Source: Adiantum capillus-veneris
Taxonomy: Eukaryota > Streptophyta > Polypodiopsida > Polypodiales > Pteridaceae
Reading direction: 5' to 3'
NCBI GenBank assembly: GCA_014529385.2
Contig: CM043959.1
Coordinates: forward strand, 62,001 to 126,000
DNA: 64,000 nucleotides
Numbering within the stretch: the first letter of the stretch is position 1; every line of letters begins with the position of its first letter. Made by a program: the position numbers and the translations under genes. This document shows positions 47,990-59,958 of the stretch, piece by piece. The notes beneath the pieces are model-generated. The model was not told the DNA's origin, ran no database searches, and saw only the letters and a list, made by a program, of their open reading frames with translations.

Positions 47990-48999
47990 TCATGCTAGTG
48001 GTGACCTTGTAGGTAGTTCTATAAGCCTGGACATTTAAATTTTTTGCTTTGTCCCTCCAACACCTTAAACTAAAGCCTTCTAGTCAATTCCTTCCTTGCT
48101 GTAGACCTGAACTCTCGCTTTCATCCTCTCCTTGCTTTCATCCTCTCCCTTTTGTCTTCGAGTTGCCCGCCACGGCTCTCTGATCATGTCGTTTTTGGCT
48201 CACTCCCTCCCATAGCGTCATGCTCATGCCTCCTGCTACCGCACTCTATCTAATCTATGCCCATTCCACCCTCCCACAACACCTCAGGTCGGATTTTGCC
48301 CACCCATTACTCTACCCCTTTCTCACCCGTCTACCTTCGGCATTCGCCTGAAGCCATCTTCCAACCATACCCTATTTTTACTCTCCCATTCACCTTTGCA
48401 TGGGTACCTTGTGAATGTTGCTTCTAGATGTACCCAACCCTTTAGCCACACACACCGCCTTTGATTCCATGCTTCTCCCATGATATCCCTACCTAGCTGC
48501 TTCAGCAGGAGGCATGGAGCGTCTGTCTTAATGGAGCTTCATCATTAACCTCCACCACCTTCTATGAAGCAACATTGACACTTGTTGCGCCTTCCAGTCT
48601 TGGTAAAAAGCAACACAAACTTTCTGGTTCCATTGCATGTTTGGCTGAAGAACATCATCAGCCGTGCCACTCTGAAAACTTGCGCTCCTAGTTGAGGAGT
48701 GTAGCACCACAAACAGCTTAGCACCGGTCAATATGCAAGAACCTGCTTCGGCTTTGACTGAACTATCTGATTCAGGAAGCCCTCTTTTGATTTGGTATAT
48801 GCAGCAACCTAACCTAGTACTTTCACCATAATTGTAGTTTGGAGCTCACTTCTTCATCTACCATGGTGAGCTTGGTGCAGTAGCCTTTTGTTCCCATAAC
48901 ATGTGTAATTTGCTTTCCTTTTCCTATGCTCACTCTATTCAAGTCATGATGAGGAAAACTATGTTGCAGTGAATTCATAACTTCAAGATTATTTCTGGC

Positions 49000-49002
<3 letters not shown>
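47990..49002. other. no recognisable feature
   Basis: C/T-rich non-coding text. No domain or RNA gene recognised. Confidence 0.45.

Positions 49003-49084
<82 letters not shown>
49003..49084. repeat. compound (TG)n(AG)n microsatellite
   Basis: (GT)n to about 49,047, then (GA)n to about 49,084; the same order as at 19,381-19,487. Confidence 0.96.
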
Positions 49085-49086
<2 letters not shown>

Positions 49087-49821
49087 TGTTAGTATTTCTC
49101 TATAGGTGTTTTATTCTAGAAAGTTTCTTGTGGTCTTGCACACAAAGAATCAAGTGGAAACAATAAAGAATTATATCTTGTTGTGCTATTTGTAAGTATA
49201 GTTGCGATATTGCCCACCTTTGTTGTAAAGATACTTCCTAGCGGTAGGGAGAATGAAGGAGATGTGAAGACTGCCACATTATAGTTTTTGACCTTCACTC
49301 TTGCAATTGGAAGACTAGGTGAAGGTTCCTATTGGTGGGGATGTCATTTACAAGGTTTCACATTAGCATTGAAGTGGAATTGATGGTGCCATGTATGTTC
49401 AAGTAATGTTATGTAACCTAATTCAATGCATTATTCGTGAGTTTAATGTTTCGGATTTGGAATGTATAAGCATAGAAAGATGTACCTTATATGAGACGGT
49501 GTAGTTTATGTAGAAAGATGTATGTTTGTTTGTGAAAATATGAGTGTAATCGAAAGCGTCAGTAGACAAGGGTTCAAACAAAAGCCAGCTTCAAACCAAG
49601 CACTAGACAATGGGCATCCCCCTCATCATCATCATCATGAAAAATTTACCTTTTATCTTTTAAAATTAAAAAAATCAACATACTAGTTGTTACTGTCTTT
49701 ATATTTGTATGAGTCTCATAACTTTGGACCTATTATCCGCCATGTGGGAAACTCCAAAAGAGAGAGAGGGGTTGGTCTTCATTATCGATCATCAATGCCC
49801 ATCCCTCCCCTCACACGTACA

Positions 49822-49825
<4 letters not shown>

Positions 49826-49882
<57 letters not shown>
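49826..49882. repeat. (CT)n microsatellite
   Basis: About 57 bp of CT. Confidence 0.96.
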
Positions 49883-49884
<2 letters not shown>

Positions 49885-50247
49885 CTGCATTCCTGCCTCT
49901 CTTTATGTCTCTTGTCAAATAATACTGGCTGGAAGTAAGAAGCATGAGCTTGTCAGCACTTGTAGTTTCCAAGGCACATCAAAAGATTAAAAGAAGGAAG
50001 AGAGCAGAGTCTCAACGAAGGCATTCTAAAGATGACGAGAGTAAAAACTCCTCAACATTTTGATATGTCTAAGACTATTTTAACAAATATATGTTTACTG
50101 AATTTTATAAGGGAACTGTATGAGCTCATTCAAAATCTCTTACAAGTTAGTAGGGAGAGGTGGATCATGCGTAGAAAAGGGGGACTTCCTTAGATTGAGA
50201 GAAACAAATGGAGAGAGGATGTAGGGGAGTGTATGTGTGGGTTGTGC

Positions 50248-50257
<10 letters not shown>

Positions 50258-50310
<53 letters not shown>
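50258..50310. repeat. (GA)n microsatellite
   Basis: About 52 bp of GA. It mirrors the (CT)n 430 bp upstream, but the flanks are not inverted copies. Confidence 0.96.
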
Positions 50311-50315
<5 letters not shown>

Positions 50316-51097
50316 GTTGTGTGTATTGGGGTATTAGTACATCCACAATGACAAAGAAGGGTCCTTTCTTTCAATCAAGTAACCGTCCACTCCCTCTCTC
50401 AGACTCTTAGACTCTGATCAGTCTTTTCATTCAATCATCAAGTTTCGGCTACAAGTCATGAGTCACAACATTTCTCTAGAGACTAATCATGCCAATCTAT
50501 GCAAATTACACTCTTAAGACTGATCACACGTTGATTGATAGCTCGCAAGTGGCAAATTACACATGCAGATAGGACTACCCTACCAACTTAGGTAGAGGCA
50601 ATTGTAGTCCCCTACTCTGTATTTGACATGATACTATTATTTCCTTCTATAGTCGTAGCAACAACACAATCTCTTTGGGTACATCGGTTTCATCTTTGAC
50701 TAGTTAGGAAGCATATTGCAATTGCATGTCGCAGTTGCTTACTTTCTTAGCCTCAATATTTTCTCATGAATGATACCAATAATAATGAGAGAATATTGAT
50801 ATGCTAAATATCAAGCTTGTGGTGGTTTTTTCACATGCTCTTTAGCGTGGAATTTGGATGCAATGATGAGCTTTCAAAGTTATTGCAATGTTATCTATAG
50901 AGGACATTTTCTACAAGCCTTGGGAGAGATCGGCGCATGCTAACCAAAAAAGAGAAAAGTTTTTCTAGCAATAGGAAGACCATTTTATCATTTTAGCTAT
51001 TTAGGAAGCATAGAAAACATGGAATTCATCTTCTTGGAGACATCACTCCTCCCCTCGCTCTTGTTGTTGCTCCCCATCATACTGCATGAAATTTTGA
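50311..51097. other. no recognisable feature
   Basis: AT-rich, no coding similarity. Confidence 0.4.
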
Positions 51098-51262
51098 AAG
51101 TAGTGCCAATGTACAAAGAAAATGATCAAAATTTATAAAAATGTGCAAAGAAAACTACATACTTTTTAAAAATAACAATATTTTGAAATTTGTGTCAATG
51201 TACAAAGGAAACTATCAAACTTTTTTAATTAGTGTCAATGTACAAAGGAAACTATCAAAATT
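51098..51262. repeat. short tandem repeat, about 45-bp unit, diverged
   Basis: GTGTCAATGTACAAAGGAAA followed by CTATCAAACTTTTTT occurs near 51,193 and 51,233. Weaker copies lie near 51,100 and 51,143 (AATGTGCAAAGAAAACTA). It ends exactly where copia protease similarity begins. Confidence 0.75.
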
Positions 51263-51269
51263 TTTTAGC

Positions 51270-54200
51270 GCAAGGTGCACTTACAATCCTACTGTCCATG
51301 ATGCATGCTTGTCAGTTGCTGCAGATTCACATGTGTGGTATTTTGAAAGTGGTGCTACAAAGCACATTACCTCACATCGTGAATTTTTTACCTCTCTCGA
51401 GTCTGTCCCTCATGGGAATTCGGTCACTTGTGCCAACAATGCCTCTTATCCAGTTCAGGGAGTTGGAAAGATTGTGCTTACTGCTGCAAATGGCAGTTCA
51501 TTCACACTTGTTGATGCACTTTATGTACGTGGGATCAAGAAGAATCTCTTGTCTGTATCCGCACTTGCTAGACTTGGACTTGTAGTCAAAGTTGTGGATC
51601 ACAGATATACATTCATGATCTCAGTTTTGGTGATGAAATTGTTGCATCTGGCCTTTTGTCACGTGGGCTATATAAGCTCACTTTGTATGACAAGTGTGGA
51701 CCAAATGTTGCAAATGCTGTTGCAGATTCAAGGGCTATTTCAGATGCAAAACTTTGGCATGCACGTTTTGGTCATCTGAATTTTGCCAGTTTGTTGCATT
51801 TGCAGCAATCCGATATGGTTGCTTCTTTGCCGCCTCTTGAAGCACCTGTCAAACATGTTTGTGAAGGCTGTATTTTGGGTAAGATGCAGCGTTCTAAGTT
51901 TCCAAAGGATGGTTCAGTTCGGGCCACATGCAGGTTGCAACTTGTGCATAGTGATGTTTGTGGGCCCATGCAAACTCCGTCCTTGGGCAATCACCTGTAC
52001 TTTGTGACTTTCATTGATGATTACTCCAGGCATGCATGGGTATTTCCGCTTAAAGTGAAGTCCGAAGTTTTTATGTGCTTCAAACAATTTCTGGCTGGCT
52101 GAAAATGTCTCGAAATGTACTATGGGCACCCTCCATTCCGATTGAGGGGGGAGTATATGCCTCTTGAATTTAATGCATTTCTGGCTAGTCGTGGGATAAA
52201 ACACCAATGTACAGTGCCTTATACACCTCAGCAAAATGGTGTTGCTGAGAGGAAAAACAGGTCACTGACGAAAATGGCACGATGTATGGTCAAAAGTCAA
52301 GCTTTGCCACATTCTTTTTGGCTTGAGGTCATCATGTGTGCCACTTATGTAATTAACAGGTGTCCTAGGAAAGCTTTGCAGTCTATTACTCCATATGAAG
52401 CATGGCATGATAGAAAGCCTTCTATTGAGCACATACGTGTTTTTGGTTGTTTGGCATATGCTTTGGTTCCACAAGTACAGTTCAAAAAATTGGATGATAA
52501 GGTTGTCAAATGTATTTTTGTTGGTTATAGTGCTGAAAGCAAAGGTTACAGGTTGTATCATCCGCAAACAAAATGTATTCTGGTTTCTCTGGATGTAGTG
52601 TTTGTGGAAGATTCTGTTCAGCCCTTGCTGTCATGTACTAGAGACAGTAATCTAAGCTCACAGGACATTTAGGACACTTTGTTGCCTCTTTTCAGTGGTG
52701 GAAATACGAATGTAAGTTCCAATGAGGCAAATGTACAACCTATGGGGGTTTCTGAAAATGTTCTAGATCAGCCTATTACTGATGCAGATGTACATGATGT
52801 ACTTGATGAGGAAAGGGCTAAAAATGAGCAGGCTAGAGGTATGCCAAAATGGCTGGTGCACACTTTGCGTGACAGTAAATTGGATGCACCTTTGTCTAGT
52901 CGTACTCGTTCAAGCTCTATCTTTTTATAAAGCACTGAATTCAAAAAATTGGATGGTTGCCATGCAATCAGAATATGATGCACTTATAGAGAATGACACA
53001 TGGACTTTATGTGATTTGACTCCTTGCAAAAAGGCCATTGGTACGAAGTGGGTTTACAAGTTGAAACGCAAACTGGATGGTGAGATCGATCGCCATAAGG
53101 CTTGACTTGTTGCAAAGGGTTATGCAGGGCAAAAAGGCATACATTATGAAGAGACTTTTGCTCCCACCTGTCGTATGACTATTGTGCGTTTTCTATGTGC
53201 ATTGGTAGCTCATTTTGGTTGGGATGTACATCAATCAGACATTGTTACTACTTTCTTGAATGGTGACATATTTGAGGAAGTTTATGTAACACAGCCTCGC
53301 GTTTTTGTCATAAAAGGACAAGAGGACAAAGTGTGCAGTTGTAAGAAGCCTTTGTATAGGTTGAAGCAATCTCCTCATGCTTGGTATGAGAAAGCTGACA
53401 CTCATTTGGTGAAACGAGGCTTTTGTAACAGTCCAACAGAGAGCACATTGTATGTAAAGAGTGAGGATGATGTACTTCTCATTGTGGTTCTTTATGTCGA
53501 TGATTTTCTGATCACTGGACCAAATGAGAGACATATTGCTGAATTTAAGGCTGATTTGAATGCTACTTTCAAGATGAAAGATTTGGGGCTGTTGCATCAT
53601 TACTTGGGTATACAGTTTAAGCAATGTAATGGTGGTATTGCTTTGTGTCAGAAAAGTTACATAGAAACATTGCTATGTAAGTTTGGACTTAAGGATTGCA
53701 AACCTATTGCCACTCCCATGGAAATAGGTTTGAAGTTGAGTCTATATGATGCTGGCCATCCTGCTGATGTCACTCTTTACCAAATTGCTTTTGGCTGCCT
53801 CATTTATGTATGCAACACGAGGCCAAATATTCAGTATGCAGTCTCACAGGTCAGCAGATTTATGCATAGACTAGGGTCTAAGCATTGGCAAGCTGTCAAG
53901 AGTATTTTCCGCTACCTTAGTGGCACTTTACATCTTGGCTTGTTTTATCCCAAGGGGGGATCATTGCCGTCAGACTTACATGCTTTTTCGGAACTCAGAT
54001 TGGGCTGGTAGTTTTGACACGCGAGTGTCCACAAGTGGTTTATGTTTCATGCTTGGCAGATCATGTATATCATGGTTGAGCAAGAAGCAACCTACTATGG
54101 CCACTTTGAGTTGTGAGGCTGAGTACAGGGCAGTCTTCACAGCTACGGTTGAGTGTGTATGGCTCAGATGCCTTATGACTGATTTGGGGGTTGGACAGGA

Positions 54201-54571
54201 CACTGCCAACACTATCTACACTGACAGTCAGAGCGCATCGGCAGTTGCGAGGAACCCAGTTTTTCATGCTCTCACAAAGCACATTGAGGTGCATTGCCAC
54301 TATGTCAGGAGGAGAGGCTCTCAGCAGGAGAGATCAACTTGGCTTATGTGCCAACATAGGACAACCTTGCAGATCTTTTCACAAAGGCATTGTCTCGTGA
54401 GAAGCTTGAAGCTTTTCGCAAAGCTTTGCGCTTACTCCTCTTTATGGGCTGATCATGTCCTCAGGGCATGGCACTTCCCTTTACTCATGTGCCAGCTCTC
54501 GTTCACGCATCACTCTAGGGGGCATTTGTTTACCATATACATGTGGTCGTGATGTGTGTGAACCACTAGGA
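51270..54571 (+). pseudogene. Ty1/copia pol, 5'-truncated, several lesions
   Basis: Gag is absent. Protease reads WYFESGATKHITSH at about 51,336 (the usual catalytic Asp is Glu here). The pre-integrase zinc region has LWHARFGHLNFASLLHLQQS and HVCEGCILGKM (about 51,753-51,890). The integrase core has HSDVCGPM and FIDDYSRHAWVF, then a frameshift and stop near 52,100-52,150, then PQQNGVAERKNRSL. RT spans about 52,950-53,990, with TGA at 53,103-53,105 and the YVDD box at 53,493-53,504. RNase H has SDWAGSFDTRVSTSG (frameshifted after 54,000), TLSCEAEYRA and YTDSQSASAVARN, and ends DLFTKALSREKLEAF near 54,410. A purine tract (CTAGGGGGCAT) then precedes TGTTTACCAT at 54,527, a likely 3' LTR start that runs into the N gap. 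Polymerase and integrase roles as in all copia elements; this copy is inactive. Confidence 0.92.
54527..54571 (+). repeat. likely start of copia 3' LTR, cut by the gap
   Basis: TGTTTACCATATACATGTGG directly follows the purine tract CTAGGGGGCAT. Only 45 bp are visible before the N run. Confidence 0.5.
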
Positions 54572-54771
54572 NNNNNNNNNNNNNNNNNNNNNNNNNNNNN
54601 NNNNNNNNNNNNNNNNNNNNNNNNNNNNNNNNNNNNNNNNNNNNNNNNNNNNNNNNNNNNNNNNNNNNNNNNNNNNNNNNNNNNNNNNNNNNNNNNNNNN
54701 NNNNNNNNNNNNNNNNNNNNNNNNNNNNNNNNNNNNNNNNNNNNNNNNNNNNNNNNNNNNNNNNNNNNNNN
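54572..54771. other. assembly gap of 200 N
   Basis: Exactly 200 undetermined bases. A round number suggests a scaffold placeholder and not a measured length. Two different copia elements lie on either side. Confidence 0.98.
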
Positions 54772-54772
54772 T

Positions 54773-56153
54773 TTAGTTGCAAAAGGTTAGTCCCAAGTAG
54801 GTTGATGTTGATTATCCAGAGGCCTTTTCACCAATTGTTCACATCATAAGTTTTGAGTTTTATTGGCATTTGTTGTTCAATTTGATTTAGAAGCTCATCA
54901 AATGGATGTGCGAACTGCTTTTCTTAATGGTGACTTGGAAGAGGAAATCTATATGGAACAACTAGAACGGTTTTCTATTCTAGGTAAAGAAGACCTTGTT
55001 GCTCAACTCCATAAGGCACTATATGGTCTCAAACAAGCTTCGCGATCCTGGTATACAAAATTTGATCTTTTTCTCACCTCTAAAGGATTCATCTCTTGCT
55101 CTTCAGACCCCAACTTATACATAAAAGGCCAACATAATAGTTTTGTGATTCTTTCTCTTTATGTGGATGATACCATCCTTGTTTTCAATGATTTAGAATT
55201 TCTTCAACAAGTGAAAAAGTTATTGTCTTCTGCATTTGATATGGTGGATCTTGGAGAGATTCACTCGTGTCTTGGCATTCAAATCCAATGGAATCGTATG
55301 AAAGGTATTTTATTCCTTCGACAATCAAAGTTTATTGCAGATACTATTCAAAAATTTGGTATGGAATCCGCACATTCAACCAACACACCTTGTCTTGCTA
55401 GTTCTACCGAAGAACAGTTCTGACAATGGCGGTCAACTTGTCACAAATCAGCCTTATGCTAACTTGATTGGATGTCTTCATTTTGTTGGTATGAACACTC
55501 GTCCTGATATTCTATTTGTTGCTAATTATCTTGGACAACATCTTGCACGTCCTTCTCTTAAGCATTGGTCTGCAGCAAAGCGTGTATTGAAATACTTGAA
55601 AGGCACTACAAATTTTGGTTTGGTCTATCAACGACAAGTCGCATCGGATTCTATGCAATCTCTTTCTCTCTTTTGGTTACACTTATGCAAACTGGGCAAG
55701 CGCACGTTTATCTATGCGATCTACTAGTGGAAATTGCTTCTTTATAAATGGTTCTCTCTCTTTCTTGGACTAGAAAGAAACAACTTTGTGTTGCAGTTTT
55801 CTGCGACTGAGTCAGAATATGTTGCAGGATCACTTGCACCTCGTGAGCTTATCTGGCTTCAACAAATGCTGGTTGATATTGGTCACTCTCCTCTTTCTAG
55901 CACACCTTTGCGGTGTGACAACCAAAGTGCTATTAGTCTTACAAAAGACTATGTTCAACATAATAAGTCAAAGCACATTGCTGTCCATTATCATTATGTC
56001 AGGTATGAAGTACGCAAAGGAACCATTATGGCTAAACACTGTCCAAGTGACCAGATGATTGTAGACATTCTGACCAAAGGCCTCAATCAGTCACGTTTCA
56101 TCCTCTTGCGCTCGGAGCTTGGAGTTGCTTCGGCCTCACTCTTTTTAGATTAG
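54773..56153 (+). pseudogene. second Ty1/copia pol (RT and RNase H), 5' part missing at the gap
   Basis: RT starts mid-domain after the gap. QMDVRTAFLNGDLEEEIYM is at about 54,899-54,955, ALYGLKQASRSWYTKFD follows, and the YVDD box is at 55,160-55,171. The frame breaks near 55,405-55,423 and continues in another (NQPYANLIGCLHFVGMN, LARPSLKHWSAAKRVLKYL). After a second break near 55,680-55,790, RNase H reads SATESEYVAGSLAPREL, LRCDNQSAISLTKDYV and SKHIAVHYHYVR and ends DILTKGLNQSRF with the stop at 56,151-56,153. It is closely related to the split copia at 32,745-34,822 and serves as its uninterrupted reference. Confidence 0.92.
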
Positions 56154-56257
56154 CTTCTTTGCTATTGTAATAGCTTTGTACATATGACATTGTAATCCTA
56201 TAGGTACCATGCACTATGCACACTCCACATCTGCACATTGTGATCTTTGAGTCACTT

Positions 56258-56390
56258 GTATATTTGTATCTTGTCCTCAATATGAATCAGTCTTTGGGAG
56301 CATACATGGTGTGTCTCTCGTCTCGTCTCTCTCTTCTCTCTTCTCCTCTCTCTCTCTCTCTCTCCTCTCACATCTCAATCTTAACTAAGA
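56258..56390 (+). repeat. partial copy of the copia-type LTR at 57,210
   Basis: TATATTTGTATCTTGTCCTC and AATATGAATCAGTCTTTGGG, GAGCATACATGGT, then C/T-rich repeats ending ACATCTCAA. The same order occurs at 57,248-57,380. It lies 100 bp after the copia stop and may be its 3' LTR. Confidence 0.6.
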
Positions 56391-56409
56391 ATCTTTGTTG
56401 ATATGTAAA

Positions 56410-57190
56410 GGAGATGGAGGGTCATCGAGTGCCCAAAGCAGAGATGGTACAAAGTTTTGAGCTAGCTGTGGTTCCTTAGATCAGAGAGCATGTAAGGGGA
56501 ATTAGAAATGAGCATGGGGCAACATGGGAAGCATTCGAGTTAGCCTTAAAAGAATAATATTTTATGAGGAATCCAAAAGAGTGACAAAAATGACTTTTTT
56601 AGACTGGGTAATTCGACCAAAAGAGGGACTTTCGCCTACCGAACGACTAAGGAAATTTGAACACCGTTATGATCAACTTTCAAGGACTAAGAAGGCTACC
56701 TAAATTGAGAGAAAACAAAGATGTTTTTTCAAGATGCACGCAAAGAGACTCAAGATAAGTTAGAGTTACTACTTGAGGATAAGGATGCGGAACACGACTT
56801 AAAGAGTGATTAGAATGAGGTTGAAGATGCCATCTCACTGCTAGCTAAGAGACAACAATGAAGAGACAAGATGACAGTCAACCCTACTCAAGCCCCAAGT
56901 ATTCTCAAGGGTCCCATGAAGCCTATGATTGTGGTTCCAAAGAGTGACAAATCCATCATGGATGATATTATTAAAGGAATGCAAGAGCTAAAGTTAAAGC
57001 TTACAAGGCTAGAAGAGAAGGGACAACCATCAGGTCAATTTACAGGGCAACGAAACCAAAGTAGAGAAGGTTTTCTAAATGGATTCATATGGTGAGATAG
57101 TACTGACCATGCAAGGAGGGATTGAGAAGATTCTTCGACAAAGGAGCTTGTTTTCTTTAAAGATGGCAGGATTTACTTAAGTGAAATAGG
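56410..57190 (+). pseudogene. retrotransposon gag fragment (gypsy-type)
   Basis: Across several broken frames the text resembles plant retrotransposon gag: HGATWEAFELALKE near 56,515, then arginine- and glutamate-rich helices, and an open stretch at 56,871-57,095 (MTVNPTQAPSILKGPMK, then IIKGMQELKLKLTRLEEKG). Stops are frequent. No zinc knuckle, protease or LTR of its own was found. It lies between two copies of a copia-type LTR segment. Confidence 0.5.
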
Positions 57191-57209
57191 TAAGCTCTTG
57201 GGAACAAAC

Positions 57210-57304
57210 TGTTGGAGCTATATATGGCTCACTCTACTCAACTTGGTCTCACCTATATATTTGTATCTTGTCCTCAATATGAATCAGTCTTTGGGAGCAT
57301 ACAT

Positions 57305-57369
<65 letters not shown>

Positions 57370-57383
57370 ACCATCTCAACACA
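57210..57383 (+). repeat. copia-type LTR with internal (CT)n
   Basis: TGTTGGAGCTATATATGGCT begins the repeat and CATCTCAACACA ends it, directly before a primer site. (CT)n occupies about 57,306-57,370. Length is about 174 bp. Confidence 0.65.
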
Positions 57384-57395
57384 TGGTATTAGAGG
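57384..57395 (+). promoter_or_regulatory. primer binding site, initiator-Met tRNA type with changes
   Basis: TGGTATTAGAGG differs at two positions from TGGTATCAGAGC seen at 31,217. Confidence 0.7.
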
Positions 57396-58079
57396 GGTAA
57401 CGATCATGCGCCGATTCAATTCATGGTGACAAAACAATATGTGTATGCGATTCGCATGTAAGATTCAAAATTGCTACAAATTTTATTTTTTGAGGATTGA
57501 TTCTTGTTAATTGTGGTTGTTTTGTGTTTTTTGTGGTAATTATTGATAATCGATATAATAAATCATTGATTACGTTTTCTTGTTGATTTGTTTTTTGACA
57601 CCCTGAACTTCGTCTCAATTTTTGGGTGTCTTCTACTCAAAATTTGGAGAAACGGGAAAAGCGCAATGGAGCGTAGCACAATGACACTTTTCATTCAAGT
57701 TTATGGAGCATAGCACTGGCACTTTTCATCCAAAACTTGTTCATCTCCTCGAGCACTTTGATTTGAGTTCTAGGTTTGCGTCAATCGGAGTTCGCAACAA
57801 AAAGTTATGTTGTTTTTACTGCAAATTGAGCTTGATGTAGCTTTCTTCGACGTGCGTCTTCGTGAAGTGTCCGCAATCATTTTCTAATTTTGGCGTTAAC
57901 TTTTTCGAGCAAATTTAGCTTTATTCATATTGTGGCCTTCAATCTTGCGTCTCACGTCACTCTATTTTGAGGACTCTTTTATTAGATGATGTAGACGAAG
58001 CATCACTATCGTATCACATGGTTTCTGTCGAATCTGTATCTTGCATCTCCGCTAGGGGTTGTGTATGGCTCTCGTGTGT
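57396..58079. other. no recognisable feature
   Basis: AT-rich, no gag similarity although it follows a primer site. GCGCAATGGAGCGTAGCAC and TTTATGGAGCATAGCACTGG near 57,661 and 57,701 are a short local duplication. Confidence 0.4.
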
Positions 58080-59880
58080 CTTCATGTTGTAGACAATGGT
58101 CCTTCCTTTCTCTTTTTCGGGGATGGTGATCAAGCCCATGCCCCAATCCTGCTTAGCACCAAGGGTTATAAGCCATGGCCTCCCTAAAATGATCGGATAA
58201 GCATCTCACCTGCTTGCATCACATAGCAATCAACCAAGCACTCAAATCCCCAAGACACTTATCTTCACATCTTCAGCTTTTCCAAGACACCTTGCCTTTT
58301 TGTGGTTGGCCATCCTCATACGGGTCAAAGCATTCACTGACATCTTAATGCCTGCTTCCTTCATGATAGCCTCGGTCATGACACACACCTGGGCACCACC
58401 ATCCACATATGCTTGCACTTCCATCTTCTTTCCCAGCAAAGCTTCAACTATTGGCATCATATCCACTGGGTGACCAACCCTCAAGGATGACACCATGCTT
58501 TGATGTTTTTCCTTCTTGAAAGGAAGCCGTGTACTCACACACTTGGTCCATTGCCTCCTCAATTTAGCATTCAAAGCCACTAATTGATCAAAAGGTATAT
58601 TTTCCTTTTTAATTTGTATGTCGTCTACAATATCATAGTCTTCAACACCTTGGCCAAGGAGGTAGTCTTTTGGACAAATTTTCCTTCTTCGCCACCTCTT
58701 GCTACTTTCTGGTTTGTCTTCTACCTTAGCCTTTCCTTTCCTTGCTCTTGTTTCCCTCTCTTCTTCTGCCTCTTTCTCCCTATCATGCCTAGCTCTCTTA
58801 TTGGCAAAACATCCACATCTTGATGCTCAAGGGTAATGATGTTAATAGCTCTACCTTCTCCATTTCTAGGCAACCGTTGTGGTTGTTTTTGCGCGGTGTT
58901 GCTTCTAGTGCCCGCTCTTGATGATTTTCTTCTATTCTCCTTCGACCACGTTCATATAAGGGGTATATCCCTCCTCTCTCTCTCATTGGTTTAAGACAAT
59001 AAGGGGCGTAGTGACCCTCTTCATCACAATAAGGGCATAGTGACCCTCTTCATCACAATTGTAGCATCTACCTTGTAGCCTTCGTCCCGTACCTCTCCCA
59101 ACTGGCCGCTCTTCTCTTTGGCACCTATTCATTATGTTAATTCTTAATTCTTTCAACTGACCGGCGAGATCATGCAAAACCCGGGCTGTAACAGGATCTG
59201 GACCTTGAACCACTCGCTCCACTCTATCATCCGTCACCACAGGGCCATTGGTTGCACCACAATTGGCTCAACATCTGTCATGCCTTTCTCCCACCTTCTC
59301 TTGATCTTCTTGCTCTTAGCCTCGGAAATTTCCACAGATCTCTCGAATGTAGCAGGCTCATCTTGATCGACCTTCTCCCTTACACTTGGATGGAGACAAT
59401 CCATAAACTCACACACTTTAAAGAAATCACCTGGAGGTACTTGGGATGCTGCCTCTAATTGAATCCAAAGTCCTTTGAAGTGTTGCAAGAACTCTTTAAA
59501 GTTAGCATTAACATCTTGCTACAAACCTCTCATTTTGTCGTTGCTTCTATTGCAGTTAGTTTCTTCCCAAACCTATTAAAAATTGCCAGCTTCACCTGCT
59601 CCCATGTTTGCTTTTTGTCTTCCTCTAAACCTTCAACACCACTCCCGAGCTTCTCCTTTCAGGGCAAGAGGAAATACATGAAGCTTTTCTCGTCATTCAC
59701 AATGTGCATACCAAGCGTATGCCACTCGAACTCCGCAATCTAGTCCTTCACATCCTCCTTCCCTATGAACATTGGCCGAGTATAAGCCATCTCTTTAGAG
59801 TTGCTTCTCCCTTGCGTGAGTAACTCCACAAAAGTTGAAGTCTTGCACCTCAACAAAACCACCACTTTTCTTTAATGAAG
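58080..59880 (-). pseudogene. Ty3/gypsy gag-protease remnant, minus strand
   Basis: Read from 59,880 down: gag (HFKGLWIQLEAASQVPPGDF, then CEFMDCLHPSVREKVDQDEP at 59,488-59,234), a coiled stretch (LHDLAGQLKELRINIMNRC), a zinc knuckle CYNCDEEGHYA near 59,070-59,040, a basic/acidic linker, and a protease with AYVDGGAQVCVMTEAIMKEA near 58,410, ending near 58,080 (LITLGAKQDWGMGLITIPEK). RT and all later domains are absent. The protease is the same type as in the element at 7,674-13,025, but with Gly where that one has Cys after the catalytic Asp. A 29-bp tandem duplication (58,998-59,056) inside the zinc knuckle shifts the frame. Confidence 0.85.
58998..59056. repeat. 29-30 bp tandem duplication in a zinc-knuckle sequence
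   Basis: AATAAGGGGCGTAGTGACCC and AATAAGGGCATAGTGACCC are each followed by TCTTCATCAC. The second unit is one base shorter, so the gag frame is lost. Confidence 0.9.
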
Positions 59881-59935
59881 ATCAAACTTCACAGCAAAAC
59901 CGCTTCTCCTAGGTGCACAACCGGAAAATTTTCGC

Positions 59936-59953
59936 TCCCCAGTGGATCGCCCA
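59936..59953 (-). promoter_or_regulatory. primer binding site of the minus-strand gypsy
   Basis: On the minus strand TGGGCGATCCACTGGGGA starts five bases after the LTR end. It resembles the complement of an arginine tRNA 3' end, with a few differences. Confidence 0.6.
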
Positions 59954-59958
59954 AAGGA

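Noticed and set aside
49826-50310. Inverted repeat formed by (CT)n and (GA)n
   Set aside because: Only the dinucleotide runs are complementary; their flanks are unrelated, so it is not a transposon end pair.
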